Source of the DNA: Thalassobellus citreus
Lineage (GTDB): Bacteria; Bacteroidota; Bacteroidia; Flavobacteriales; Flavobacteriaceae
DNA length: 64,000 nt
Assembly: GCF_044385915.1 (NCBI RefSeq)
Contig: NZ_JBISCC010000124.1
Coordinates: 1 to 64,000, forward strand
Direction of reading: 5' to 3'
How positions within the stretch are numbered: the first letter of the stretch is position 1; every line of letters begins with the position of its first letter. This document shows, in pieces, positions 27,501-34,445 of this stretch. Position numbers and translations under genes: made by a program. The notes beneath the pieces are model-generated. The model searched no databases. It was not told where the DNA came from and was given only the letters and a program-made list of their open reading frames with translations.

Positions 27501-28800
27501 TTATAGAGAAAATAATGGAACGTTTTTACCTGGATATTTACAAACACCTGGTTTTATAGGAACCTTAAAACCAACCACAGGATTTACATTTGGAAGCCAA
27601 AGTGATATTAGAGATTTAGCTGCAAGACGAGGTTGGTTAACCGTGTTTCCTGAGTTCAATCAGCAATTTACCACTACCAATACTAAAGAATTGGATATGT
27701 CTGCGAGTTTACAACCGGTTAGAGATTTAAAAATTGATATTATAGGTAATAGAACCTATTATGAAAATTATACTGAAAACTTTAAAGTTAATAGTGTTGG
27801 CAGCGATTTCGAATATCAATCTTTAACACCAAACACTTTTGGGAATTTTAATATTTCAACACTTTTAATTAAAACAGCATTTAGCAAAAGTGATGAAACA
27901 ACCTCTGATGCTTTTAACGAATTTAGATCAAATAGGTTAGTAATTGCAAGACGATTAGCTGAAGCAAAAGGAGCAGACATTACAGATGTTGATGCCGATG
28001 GATACCCTAAAGGTTATGGGAAAAGTAGTCAAGCAGTATTATTGCCAGCTTTTTTAGCCGCTTATTCTGGGCAAGATGCTAGTAAAGTAAAAACCAGTGC
28101 TTTTAGAGATGTGCCAATTCCTAACTGGGATTTAAAGTATACAGGTTTTATGAAGTTTAAGTGGTTTAAAAAACGATTTAAACGTTTCTCTTTAACACAT
28201 GGGTACCGCTCAACATATACTATAAATCAATTTCAAACGAATTTAGATTATGATAGTAATAACCCTGAAGCTTTAGATCAAGGAGGTAATTTTAAAAACG
28301 AAACACTGTTTAGTAATATCAACTTAACAGAAATGTTTAGTCCGTTAGTTCGAATTGATTTCGAAATGAAAAATTCGGTTAAGATTCTAGCAGAAATTCA
28401 AAAGGATAGAATGATATCATTAAGTTTTGATAATAATTTGATGACAGAAGTTTTGGGTAACGAATATATAATTGGCTTAGGTTATAGAATTAAAGATTTG
28501 CGTATTCGCTCTAATTTAGCAGGGCCAAGTAAACGTATTGTGAGTGATTTAAATATGAAAGCAGATATTTCTGTTAGAGATAATAAAACCATTATTAGAT
28601 ATTTAGATTTAGAAAATAATCAAGTTACTTCAGGTCAAACTATCTGGGGATTAAAATATTCAGCCGATTATGCTTTTAGCAAAAACTTAACAGGTATCTT
28701 TTATTTTGATTATACATTCTCTGAATATGCTATATCTACAGCGTTTCCGCAAACTACTATTAGATCAGGATTAACAATTAGATATAATTTTGGTAATTAA
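21502..28800 (+). CDS. sprA: Type IX secretion translocon / gliding motility protein SprA
   Basis: 2432 residues, close to F. johnsoniae SprA. Start is TTG (21502), six bases after the ruvA stop; no in-frame ATG exists before the signal peptide, which is preceded by a basic stretch and ends ...SLIGWSQ. SprA (Sov in Porphyromonas) forms the giant 36-strand barrel of the T9SS translocon in the outer membrane. Typical segments include FTFDFDQRISLSLLGKVGTR, the repeated RGSVRVTAGG region, SYIDDFEGSQNGIDLRSQQSW, and a final aromatic strand SGLTIRYNFGN. It would export the CHU_C and type A cargo in this window. Confidence 0.97.
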   Translation: MNITNLIFYKSNKKYNQKRSHGAFLIFSLLFSLIGWSQEPIVPDSLKTGFDLGTIKLPNPNSVESKYTYDATTNRYIYTEKIGSFNINYPIILTPKEYYALVAKENLKAYYKEKTDAFDGKKDGADDGQKNLLPEFYVDSDFFKSVFGSDVIEVIPQGSVEMDLGVLFSKQDNPSFSPRNRSNFTFDFDQRISLSLLGKVGTRLQVNANYDTQSTFDFQNLIKLEYTPTEDDIIQKIEVGNVSMPLNSSLITGAQSLFGVKAQLQFGKTTVTGVFSEQKSQANTVVSQGGGTLEEFDKFILDYDENRHFFLAQYFRDTYDAALETYPFINNKGLQITRLEVWMTNRSNRTDNVRNIVALQDLGESFYDPANPDNDNLLLDPIPGGFINSANALPDNTNNDFDPTAIGSGSILTDQIRDVATAQQGFGSLSSVVREGSDYNKIENARKLVNGQEYSFNSQLGYISLNQRLNNDEVLAVAFQFTVGGKVYQVGEFANDGVDATNVTTNGNGDVTNVVNSNLILKLLKSSITNVNQPVWDLMMKNIYDTGAYNLSSDDFKLNIFYNEASPLNFISPVGTTAFPAPGTNEDPLDETPLLRVFNLDKLNFNNDPQSKGDGFFDFVPGITVIPQAGRIIFPSAEPFGEFLFKKLSLSSGENYLDPTSYNENQTKYVYDILYSSTKAAALEEVEKNKFKLKGRYKSSGNNGIPIGSFNVPRGSVRVTAGGRVLVEGIDYTVNYTAGTVQILDEALKASNTPIEVSTENNAVFGQQTRRFTGINVEHKFNENFVLGATLLNLNERPITQKANYGTEPINNTIFGFNGNYATKVPFLTRLANKLPNIDTDAESNFSLRGEFAYLAPGAPKGTNLNGESTSYIDDFEGSQNGIDLRSQQSWFLSSRPSDFDGDGEDDGETGIKSGYGRALLNWYSIDPIFYSSQRPNEITDEDMSSLYTSRVFINELFPDRELVQGQNSVLFTLDLAYYPQERGPYNFDPNAANEVINNPQKSWAGITRQLTSTDFEQQNVEYIDFWLQDPFQDNETNPGGKLVFNLGNISEDIVKDGRKLYENGLPINGDVSLLPVTDYGTVVPQNQSLIYAFDTTGEERTNQDVGYDGYSDDDERSFALRENLPIGFQNSEDPSKDNYTYFLNTEGNIFERYKKYNGVEGNTPETFTNTDRGANTQPDVEDINRDNTMNTIDSYFEYELDLTRQNLPESQADFENLPNSNPLKEFLRDFKDRPRVLPNGETRNVRWYQFRIPVQGAHAKAVGGISDLRSVRFTRIFLKEFTQPTVFRFGTLDLVRSDWRRYTQALDKNDPTPDDPQTEFSVGVIGTLENEGSYDRPPGIEPEELFNNNTVVPQNEQSLVVKVCNLEAEDSKAVYKNISVDMRQFKRMRMFMHAEDNESLTQLQSNDIVGFIRLGNDLTENYYQIEIPLEISTSTSREGLWPINNEINLPIEVLGKIKAQGISDMTLGNEDPTFYDVIDGDVVLAADPFGGYVPGQHRVGIKGNPNFGDIRTLMVGIKNATNRDDVCAEVWYNELRLSDMDNEGGWAAVVSLDTNIADFMTLSATGSQSTSGFGSLEQGPSQRSLEDVKQYDVVTNIKVGQILPKKWGIQLPFNYGQSEELITPKYDQFYKDLTLESRLDVANTNAERELVKQNSEDYTRRQSINFIGVRKIRTTDAKPRFYDVENVTLNYSYNKVEHRDFEIENSVNKTLRLGANYAFNFNPIKVEPFKKNDSLFRGKYWKILKDFNLNLLPASFTVNTDLNRQFNSQKFREIDLGQGNIGIEELYRRNYTFDFQYGVNYNLTDALQFNFTASNNNIVRNYYKDNDLIRGEQDETLDVWDGLLDFGDPNRQSQDLGITYKLPINKIPTFSFIDATYQYSGNFQWQKGSDLYGELELTYTDPNDPSNQLTGNFDLGNTIQNANTHNINTTLDMKKLYKYIGLVKKPIKRVRSRGNAAGGPPGAGQKKGSPKPKVKNQSVTKILNAGVDILTTIKRIQFSYRENNGTFLPGYLQTPGFIGTLKPTTGFTFGSQSDIRDLAARRGWLTVFPEFNQQFTTTNTKELDMSASLQPVRDLKIDIIGNRTYYENYTENFKVNSVGSDFEYQSLTPNTFGNFNISTLLIKTAFSKSDETTSDAFNEFRSNRLVIARRLAEAKGADITDVDADGYPKGYGKSSQAVLLPAFLAAYSGQDASKVKTSAFRDVPIPNWDLKYTGFMKFKWFKKRFKRFSLTHGYRSTYTINQFQTNLDYDSNNPEALDQGGNFKNETLFSNINLTEMFSPLVRIDFEMKNSVKILAEIQKDRMISLSFDNNLMTEVLGNEYIIGLGYRIKDLRIRSNLAGPSKRIVSDLNMKADISVRDNKTIIRYLDLENNQVTSGQTIWGLKYSADYAFSKNLTGIFYFDYTFSEYAISTAFPQTTIRSGLTIRYNFGN

Positions 28801-28812
28801 CATATATTCTGT

Positions 28813-28842
28813 TTGAATTTAAAGTTTGAATAAATACATTTG
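28813..28842 (+). promoter_or_regulatory. Promoter of gcvH
   Basis: TTG (28813-28815), 19-bp spacer, TACATTTG (28835-28842): a full match to the Bacteroidota sigma-ABfr pattern. It is 24 bp before the gcvH ATG. Confidence 0.7.
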
Positions 28843-28866
28843 TGATCTATAAATAAAAATAATAAA

Positions 28867-29247
28867 ATGAATATTCCATCAGAATTAAAATATACTAAAG
28901 ACCACGAGTGGATTAAAATAGATGACGATATAGCCACTATTGGTATTACCGATTTTGCACAAAGTGAATTAGGTGATATTGTTTATGTTGAAGTTGAAAC
29001 TCTTGACGAAACTTTAGAAGCCGAAGAGGTTTTTGGAACTGTTGAAGCAGTTAAAACGGTATCTGATTTATTTTTGCCTTTATCAGGTGAAATAATAGAG
29101 TTTAATGAATCTCTAGAAGATGAACCAGAAAAAGTGAATACTGATCCTTATGGTGACGGATGGATGATAAAAGTGAAATGTTCAGATATGTCTCAAGTAG
29201 ATGGTTTAATGTCTGCTGATGATTATAAAACTTTAATTGGTGCTTAA
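28867..29247 (+). CDS. gcvH: Glycine cleavage system H protein
   Basis: 126 residues, the usual length. The lipoylated lysine is K63 in GTVEAVKTVSDL. The N-terminal half has the standard KYTKDHEWIKIDDDIATIGITDFAQSELGDIVYVEV. GcvH shuttles the methylamine intermediate between the P, T and L proteins of glycine cleavage. The other gcv genes are not in this window. The next gene overlaps the last codons, so the two are coupled. Confidence 0.97.
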   Translation: MNIPSELKYTKDHEWIKIDDDIATIGITDFAQSELGDIVYVEVETLDETLEAEEVFGTVEAVKTVSDLFLPLSGEIIEFNESLEDEPEKVNTDPYGDGWMIKVKCSDMSQVDGLMSADDYKTLIGA

Positions 29248-29611
29248 AAAAAAAGCATTATTAATAAGTATAATTTATACACTCGCATTAACTTATGCTA
29301 GTTTAGTAAAGCTTAATAATGTTCCTGATATAGGAGTAAGTTTTGGTGATAAAATATTTCATTTTCTTGCCTATAGTTTGTTAGCCTTTTTATGGTTTAG
29401 TACTTTTCTTTTTAATTTCAATTTTAAAGAAAAAAAAGCAATTACTTACGCAGCAGTTATTTCAGTAATTTTTGGTATAATTATTGAGGTATTACAAGAA
29501 ACATTAACTGTTTACAGGTCAATGGATGTTTATGATGTTTTTGCAAATTCATCAGGAGTATTACTAACAGTTCTAGTTTTAGTTCTGAAAAAAAATATTG
29601 GCGTTAAATAA
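29237..29611 (+). CDS. VanZ-like family membrane protein
   Basis: 124 residues from TTG (29237), or one less from GTG (29240); either start overlaps the end of gcvH. About three to four hydrophobic segments. VanZ-like features are the basic N-terminus, DKIFHFLAYSLLAFLW and IIEVLQETLTVYRSMDVYDVFANSSG, the last being the family's conserved ExxQ...R..D..D..AN pattern. The molecular role of chromosomal VanZ-like proteins in Bacteroidota is not known; in the VanA cluster VanZ gives low-level teicoplanin resistance, which should not be assumed here. Confidence 0.85.
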   Translation: MVLKKKALLISIIYTLALTYASLVKLNNVPDIGVSFGDKIFHFLAYSLLAFLWFSTFLFNFNFKEKKAITYAAVISVIFGIIIEVLQETLTVYRSMDVYDVFANSSGVLLTVLVLVLKKNIGVK

Positions 29612-29621
29612 ATATAAAGGC

Positions 29622-29653
29622 TTGCTTTTTTTGTAAATAAATAGTTATTTTAG
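29622..29653 (+). promoter_or_regulatory. Candidate promoter of the first tonB gene
   Basis: TTG (29622-29624), 21-bp spacer, TATTTTAG (29646-29653), one mismatch to TAnnTTTG; 28 bp before the ATG. Confidence 0.45.
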
Positions 29654-29681
29654 CAATCCTGAGTAAAACAATAAAAAAATT

Positions 29682-30404
29682 ATGGAACCTAAAAAAAATC
29701 CTAAAGCAAATGTTGGACGTAATAGTTCACTGTATTTCGCAATTGGCTTAGCTTTAATGTTGTTTTTAACAAATTTTGCTATCAATTACAAAACCTATGA
29801 TAAGGCAGACATTGATATAGGTCAACTAAATTTAGATGATTTGGATGATGAAGAAATTCCAATTACTGAACAATTACAAACGCCTCCACCTCCACCTCCA
29901 CCTCCCGCTGCTCCTGAAGTAATTGAGATTGTAGAAGATGAAGTGGAAGTTGAAGAAACTGTTATAGAATCTACTGAGGTTGATCAAGAAACAGAGATTG
30001 TTGAAGTAGAAGATGTAGAAATTGGAGATGCGGTAGAAGAAGATGTGGATGTACCATTTTCTGTTATTGAAAATGTACCAGTTTTTCCAGGTTGCGAAAA
30101 AGGCAGTAATGCTAAGAAAAGAGATTGTATGTCTAAAAAAATAACTCAGTTTGTGCAAAGGAAGTTTAATACTGATTTGGCAAGTGATTTAGGATTAAGC
30201 GGAAGACAACGTATTAATGTTATTTTTAAGATTGATAAAACTGGATCTATTACAGGTATTCGTGCAAGAGCTCCGCATCCAGCTTTAGAGAAGGAAGCGG
30301 CAAGAGTTATTAATATGCTACCTAAAATGAAACCAGGGAAACAACGTGGTAAGCCAGTAAATGTTCCATATTCATTACCTATTATTTTCCAAGTACAAGA
30401 TTAA
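29682..30404 (+). CDS. TonB family energy transducer (proline-rich)
   Basis: 240 residues. One membrane segment near the N-terminus (~16-34) leaves the rest in the periplasm. A linker has eight consecutive prolines (residues 68-75) followed by an acidic Val/Glu-rich stretch. The C-terminal TonB domain starts at VIENVPVFPGCE and contains the conserved GRQRINVIFKIDKTGSITGI and PGKQRGKPVNVPYSLPI. It links the proton-motive-force complex ExbB/ExbD to TonB-dependent receptors such as 11247-13880. Two cysteines (PGCE and KRDC) are shared with the next gene and likely form a disulfide. A paralogue follows in tandem. Confidence 0.92.
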   Translation: MEPKKNPKANVGRNSSLYFAIGLALMLFLTNFAINYKTYDKADIDIGQLNLDDLDDEEIPITEQLQTPPPPPPPPAAPEVIEIVEDEVEVEETVIESTEVDQETEIVEVEDVEIGDAVEEDVDVPFSVIENVPVFPGCEKGSNAKKRDCMSKKITQFVQRKFNTDLASDLGLSGRQRINVIFKIDKTGSITGIRARAPHPALEKEAARVINMLPKMKPGKQRGKPVNVPYSLPIIFQVQD

Positions 30405-30431
30405 TTTGTTATTACTACGAAAGTAGGAATC
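30401..30431. repeat. REP/dRS3-like element, copy 3 (single hairpin)
   Basis: TTTGTTATTACTACGAAAGTAGGAATC has the same leader, loop and tail as the copies at 4970 and 56440. The stem is CTAC (30415-30418) / GTAG (30423-30426) around GAAA. The second hairpin of the other copies is missing; the tonB terminator follows instead. Confidence 0.6.
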
Positions 30432-30440
30432 TATAATATA

Positions 30441-30477
30441 AAATCCCGTTACAAGTTTTGTAACGGGATTTCTTTTT
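30441..30477 (+). terminator. Strong terminator between the two tonB genes
   Basis: Perfect 13-bp stem AAATCCCGTTACA (30441-30453) / TGTAACGGGATTT (30459-30471), 5-nt loop, then CTTTTTT. The tandem tonB genes are thus separate transcripts. Confidence 0.9.
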
Positions 30478-30530
30478 TGGTATGCTTATTGTGACTTTAT
30501 CATAATATTAACATATAAACTTTAATTATT

Positions 30531-31331
30531 ATGAGTAATCAAAAGAAAACTCACGAACTCATTCGGCAAAATGAGCAAATCGTGAAAAAATCACAAAAGC
30601 ATGATGCAAATTTACAAAAAAACTCCACCCTTTACTTCCAAGTAGGATTAATTGTGTGTTTACTAGCAGCCTATGGTTTGCTTGAGATGAAGTTTGAAAC
30701 AAAAATACCTCAAGTTTCTGATGTAGTCCAAGTTACTCAAGATTTTACAGATGCACCTGTTGAGAAATTCAAAATTTATGAAGAACCAAAAGTAGAAGTT
30801 AAACCTGAAGTTAATAAAAAGGTTTTGTTAACAGATAAAATTAAAGCAGTTGATGATAATTTTGAAATTCCGGAATTTGTAGAAATAATGACTGCAGAAC
30901 AGAATACGTCTTCAGATTTTTCTTTAGATCCAGATTCAGTAAATGTTATGAAGCTGGAAGAGGAAACAAATATTCCTGTTGCTTTTATACAAAATGTTCC
31001 TGTTTATCCAGGGTGTGAAAACAAAAAGTCAAATGATGAAAAGCGTAAATGTATGTCTCAAAAAATTACAAAACTTATTCAAAGGAAGTTTGATGGAAGT
31101 GATATTGCTTCAGATTATGGTTTATCTGGTAGACAAAAAATTGATGTTCAATTTACCGTAGACAAAACAGGTCGTGTGGCTAATATAAAAACAAGATCAC
31201 CACATCCAAAATTAGATGAAGAGGCAGAACGTGTGATTAATATGATTCCAGAAATGACACCAGGAAAACAAAATGATAAAAATGTTGGGGTTCTTTATAG
31301 TATACCTATAGTGTTTCAAGTACAGAATTAA
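30531..31331 (+). CDS. TonB family energy transducer (second paralogue)
   Basis: 266 residues. The cytoplasmic N-terminus is longer and charged (~35 residues), followed by one membrane segment (~34-52, LYFQVGLIVCLLAAYGLLEM). It lacks the poly-proline tract of the upstream paralogue and has a Glu/Lys/Val linker instead. The C-terminal TonB domain, from FIQNVPVYPGCE, is clearly homologous to that of 29682-30404: SGRQKIDVQFTVDKTGRV, PHPKLDEEAERVINMIP, and the same two-cysteine pattern. A local duplication is likely, with the linker diverging. Flanked by terminators on both sides, it should be transcribed alone and could serve different receptors. Confidence 0.92.
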   Translation: MSNQKKTHELIRQNEQIVKKSQKHDANLQKNSTLYFQVGLIVCLLAAYGLLEMKFETKIPQVSDVVQVTQDFTDAPVEKFKIYEEPKVEVKPEVNKKVLLTDKIKAVDDNFEIPEFVEIMTAEQNTSSDFSLDPDSVNVMKLEEETNIPVAFIQNVPVYPGCENKKSNDEKRKCMSQKITKLIQRKFDGSDIASDYGLSGRQKIDVQFTVDKTGRVANIKTRSPHPKLDEEAERVINMIPEMTPGKQNDKNVGVLYSIPIVFQVQN

Positions 31332-31355
31332 AGAATCACAATTTTAAATATTTAT

Positions 31356-31389
31356 AACCGTTATCATCTCAATATGATAGCGGTTTTTT
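31356..31389 (+). terminator. Terminator after the second tonB gene
   Basis: 12-bp stem AACCGTTATCAT (31356-31367) / ATGATAGCGGTT (31374-31385), one G-U pair, followed by a T-run. Confidence 0.85.
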
Positions 31390-31445
31390 ATACCAGTATT
31401 TTAAAAAATACTATCTTTCGGCTTTAATTAACTTTTAATAAAATT

Positions 31446-33545
31446 ATGAGGCAATACATTGTACTACTCCTACTTTTAGTTCAATACAATATGTATGCTC
31501 AAAGTCATTCTTATTACGAAAAGGCCCCCGTTTTTTCAAACTGTGAAACTGTAGATGTAGATTCTCTTCAAAACTGTTTTGATAAAAATGTATTCACTCA
31601 TATTTATGAGAATTTTAAAATACCTCAAAAGGTTTTAAACGAAAAATATAAAGGAGAAGTTGTTGTGCTTTTTGAAGTAGATACGACTGGGCAATTTAGA
31701 GTGATTTATGTGGATGCCATGTATGATGAGCTAAAAACCGAAGTAAAACGTGTTTTTTCAAGATTTTCAAAAATAAAACCTGCTACATATAATGGCAGAA
31801 AGACTTACAAGCAGTATTCTATTCCAATAAAGATTCCTTTAGTTAATCAAACAGTTACAACACAAGATTTAGTAAAGGAAAAAGAAATTTCAAAATTAGA
31901 ACAGGAAGCAAAATTAGAGTTTGATAGAGTGAATGATGATTTAAAAGTTTTTGAAAACGAAGCTTATAAAAGTCAGTTAAATATTCAGTTTACGCATAGC
32001 GATTATTCAAGATTTGATAGACAAATGAACCTTGTTGGCACTAATAGTCATACTGCTTCAAAACCATTTATTTATGAAGACGTATCAAGATATTACGATT
32101 TTAAAGCCGAAAAACAAAAATTACTAAAAGAAACAGATACTTGGGTAGAAAGAAAACTTTGGAATGAACATTTAGTGCAATTAGAAGGTAAAGATTATTG
32201 GTTTACTGTCGATCCTATTTTCGATTTAGAAGTTGGAAAAGATACCGATGCTGATTTTAATACAACTTATAATAATACTAGAGGTTTTTTAGTGCAAGGA
32301 GGTTTGGGTAAAAAGTTTAATTTTTATGCGTCGGTTTTTGAAAGTCAAGGACGTTTTGCACAATATGTAAACGATTATGCTGAAAGTTTAAAAGCATTTG
32401 GTCCAGATCCAGCCATTATTCCTGGTCGTGGTATAGCAAAGCGATTTAAAACCGATTCATATGATTATCCGGTTGCAGAAGCTTATATGTCGTATGCTCC
32501 TGCAAAGTTTATTAATGTTCAATTTGGGCATGGTAAAAACTTTATTGGTGATGGATACAGGTCGTTATTATTAAGTGATGTTGCAAGTCCACATCCATTT
32601 TTAAAATTGAATACCAAGTTTTGGAAAATAAAATATACTAATACTTGGATGTGGTTAAAAGACGTAAGGCCTGAAGTTGAAAATGATAAAGCCTTTTTAA
32701 CAAAATATATTGCCAATCATTATTTAAGTTGGAATGTGTCTAAACGATTAAATATTGGGTTGTTTGAATCGGTGTTGTGGACAAATACTAACGATAGAGG
32801 TTTTGATGTAAATTATTTAAACCCTATTATATTTTACAGGGCTATTGAGTTTGAAACAGGGCAAGGCGCAGGAAATGCTATTTTAGGAACTTCGGGGAAA
32901 TATAAATGGAATGATAATGTGAATATTTACAGTCAGTTTATTTTAGATGAATTCTCGTTAAGCGATATTAAAGGCGGAGAAAAAAGTTGGAAAAATAAAT
33001 TTGGGTATCAAATTGGGGTGAAATATTTTAATGCGTTTAAAGTTGATAATTTGATGCTTCAGTTCGAGTATAATCGTGTGCGTCCTTTTACGTATTCTCA
33101 TAATACCGTTGTTTTAAATTATGCACATAATAACCAATCGATGGCACATTTATGGGGTGCTAATTTTAGCGAAGCGATTTTTATAGGGCGTTATAAATAT
33201 AAACGTTGGTATGCCGATGCGAAACTTATTTTTGGTGTTCGTGGTTTAGATTTTAATGATGGTACGGATGATTTTAGTTACGGTGGTGATATTTATAGAG
33301 ACTATAATGACAGACCTTTTGATACAGGCGTAGAAGTAGGACAAGGTATTAAAACTAATATATTTAACGGAAATTTGCAAGCGGGTTATATTGTAAATCC
33401 GGCATCTAATTTAAAAGTATTTACAGATATTACTGTTAGAAACTTTAATCCTGAAGCTACAACAAGCACAACGTTTAAAAATGATACGATGTGGTTTAAT
33501 TTTGGAATTCGCACCGATTTATTTAATTGGTATTTTGATAATTAG
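31446..33545 (+). CDS. RemB/Wzi-like outer-membrane protein with N-terminal TonB-C-like domain
   Basis: 699 residues. Signal peptide ends near NMYAQ. Residues ~25-135 resemble the TonB C-terminal domain of the two preceding genes: KAPVFSNCE, a second Cys in LQNCF, KGEVVVLFEVDTTGQFRVIYVD, and a KQYSIPIKIPL end. A charged helical linker follows (~140-180). Residues ~200-699 are an aromatic-rich beta-barrel of the capsule-assembly Wzi type (HGKNFIGDGYRSLLLSDVASPHPFLKL), ending in an aromatic strand. Similar flavobacterial proteins are annotated as gliding motility protein RemB; this name is from memory. Likely in the outer membrane and linked to surface polysaccharide or gliding. Confidence 0.75.
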   Translation: MRQYIVLLLLLVQYNMYAQSHSYYEKAPVFSNCETVDVDSLQNCFDKNVFTHIYENFKIPQKVLNEKYKGEVVVLFEVDTTGQFRVIYVDAMYDELKTEVKRVFSRFSKIKPATYNGRKTYKQYSIPIKIPLVNQTVTTQDLVKEKEISKLEQEAKLEFDRVNDDLKVFENEAYKSQLNIQFTHSDYSRFDRQMNLVGTNSHTASKPFIYEDVSRYYDFKAEKQKLLKETDTWVERKLWNEHLVQLEGKDYWFTVDPIFDLEVGKDTDADFNTTYNNTRGFLVQGGLGKKFNFYASVFESQGRFAQYVNDYAESLKAFGPDPAIIPGRGIAKRFKTDSYDYPVAEAYMSYAPAKFINVQFGHGKNFIGDGYRSLLLSDVASPHPFLKLNTKFWKIKYTNTWMWLKDVRPEVENDKAFLTKYIANHYLSWNVSKRLNIGLFESVLWTNTNDRGFDVNYLNPIIFYRAIEFETGQGAGNAILGTSGKYKWNDNVNIYSQFILDEFSLSDIKGGEKSWKNKFGYQIGVKYFNAFKVDNLMLQFEYNRVRPFTYSHNTVVLNYAHNNQSMAHLWGANFSEAIFIGRYKYKRWYADAKLIFGVRGLDFNDGTDDFSYGGDIYRDYNDRPFDTGVEVGQGIKTNIFNGNLQAGYIVNPASNLKVFTDITVRNFNPEATTSTTFKNDTMWFNFGIRTDLFNWYFDN

Positions 33546-33559
33546 AAGATAAAGAATAG

Positions 33560-34219
33560 ATGAAACTTTTTTTAGAGATATTATTACTGGTATTGGTGCT
33601 ATCTTGTAATCAAAAGAAGAAAGAACTAAAAGTCAAGGAACAGACAACGGAAAAACAAGTTGATACTTTAGGAGTCTATAATGATGTATTGAATGATTTG
33701 ATTGAGAATTACCTATATAATAATTATTTAGGAGAGAAAGCTCAACTTTTAGTGGTTGATTGGTTTAATAAAAAGATAGACGAGACAACGTATATAAATA
33801 AAATAAATGTTTTAAAAAATAAAGTTATTACAGAAGATTCTTTAAAAGGGGTGCTTTATATAGATGGAGTATTCGATGGTTATACCACAAATCTTGAATC
33901 TTTAAATTTTGTAGAAAATAATAATTTTTATTTAGAAGAAGTTGTAGTACAAATTAGTAAGGAAAATTTGTATGCTGTAGATTCGTTAAAATCTAATTTT
34001 GTTAAAATAAAACGGTTTCGAAATTCTGATGAAAAAAAAGAATTTGAGGTAGGCGATATAAGTTTTTCTAAAATAGTATTTAATAAAAATAAAGATTCAG
34101 CCATATTGTATTTTTCATTTGTATGTGGAGGAAAATGTGGAGAAGGTTCATTGGTATTAATAAAAATTATTGATGGAAAATGGAAGGTAGAAAAAAAATA
34201 TTCACTTTGGGAAATCTAA
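33560..34219 (+). CDS. Lipoprotein of unknown function
   Basis: 219 residues. The N-terminus MKLFLEILLLVLVLSC is a lipoprotein signal with the lipid-bearing C16. The mature part starts with a Lys/Glu-rich spacer and then a mixed alpha/beta domain without a family I recognise. Near the C-terminus is a short FVCGGKCGEGSLVLIKI stretch with two cysteines, followed by DGKWKVEKKYSLWEI, which resembles the end of small lipoproteins where a Trp-containing beta-strand closes the domain. It follows the RemB-like gene by 14 bp and may be cotranscribed with it. Function unknown. Confidence 0.75.
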   Translation: MKLFLEILLLVLVLSCNQKKKELKVKEQTTEKQVDTLGVYNDVLNDLIENYLYNNYLGEKAQLLVVDWFNKKIDETTYINKINVLKNKVITEDSLKGVLYIDGVFDGYTTNLESLNFVENNNFYLEEVVVQISKENLYAVDSLKSNFVKIKRFRNSDEKKEFEVGDISFSKIVFNKNKDSAILYFSFVCGGKCGEGSLVLIKIIDGKWKVEKKYSLWEI

Positions 34220-34246
34220 AATAGCTGTGAATTTAATTCTATAAAT

Positions 34247-34329
34247 GCGTTAGGGATAGCAGAGAAAAACCCACAGCGAGGTAAGAGTGAGGATTTGCAA
34301 CGTATAGCCCGACCCTTTGGGTAACGCCC
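34247..34329 (+). repeat. Structured intergenic repeat (possible RNA element), copy B
   Basis: 83 nt with the same ends as copy A at 9951: GCGTTA (34247-34252) pairs with TAACGC (34322-34327). Near the 3' end, ACCC TTT GGGT forms a hairpin longer than in copy A. The internal arm differs in sequence, while GCGTTAGGGAT, GCAGAG, AGCCCGACCC and GTAACGCCC are kept. It lies between the lipoprotein gene and the cyoE promoter. Confidence 0.6.
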
Positions 34330-34378
34330 AAAATATTTTTATTGATAACCTGCTATTTTAATTTACCTTTAAAAAGCA

Positions 34379-34409
34379 TTGCTCAAAATGGTTTTATAAA
34401 GTATCTTTG
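34379..34409 (+). promoter_or_regulatory. Promoter of the cyoE operon
   Basis: TTG (34379-34381), 20-bp spacer, TATCTTTG (34402-34409): full match to the Bacteroidota promoter pattern, 36 bp before the TTG start of cyoE. Confidence 0.75.
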
Positions 34410-34445
34410 CACTCGCAATATAAAAGCGATTAAGCAAAAGACATA

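Noticed and set aside
29874..30158. Minus-strand open frame opposite tonB
   Set aside because: It is the shadow of the proline and Glu/Val codons of the TonB linker, giving a Trp-Arg and Phe/Tyr-rich nonsense protein.
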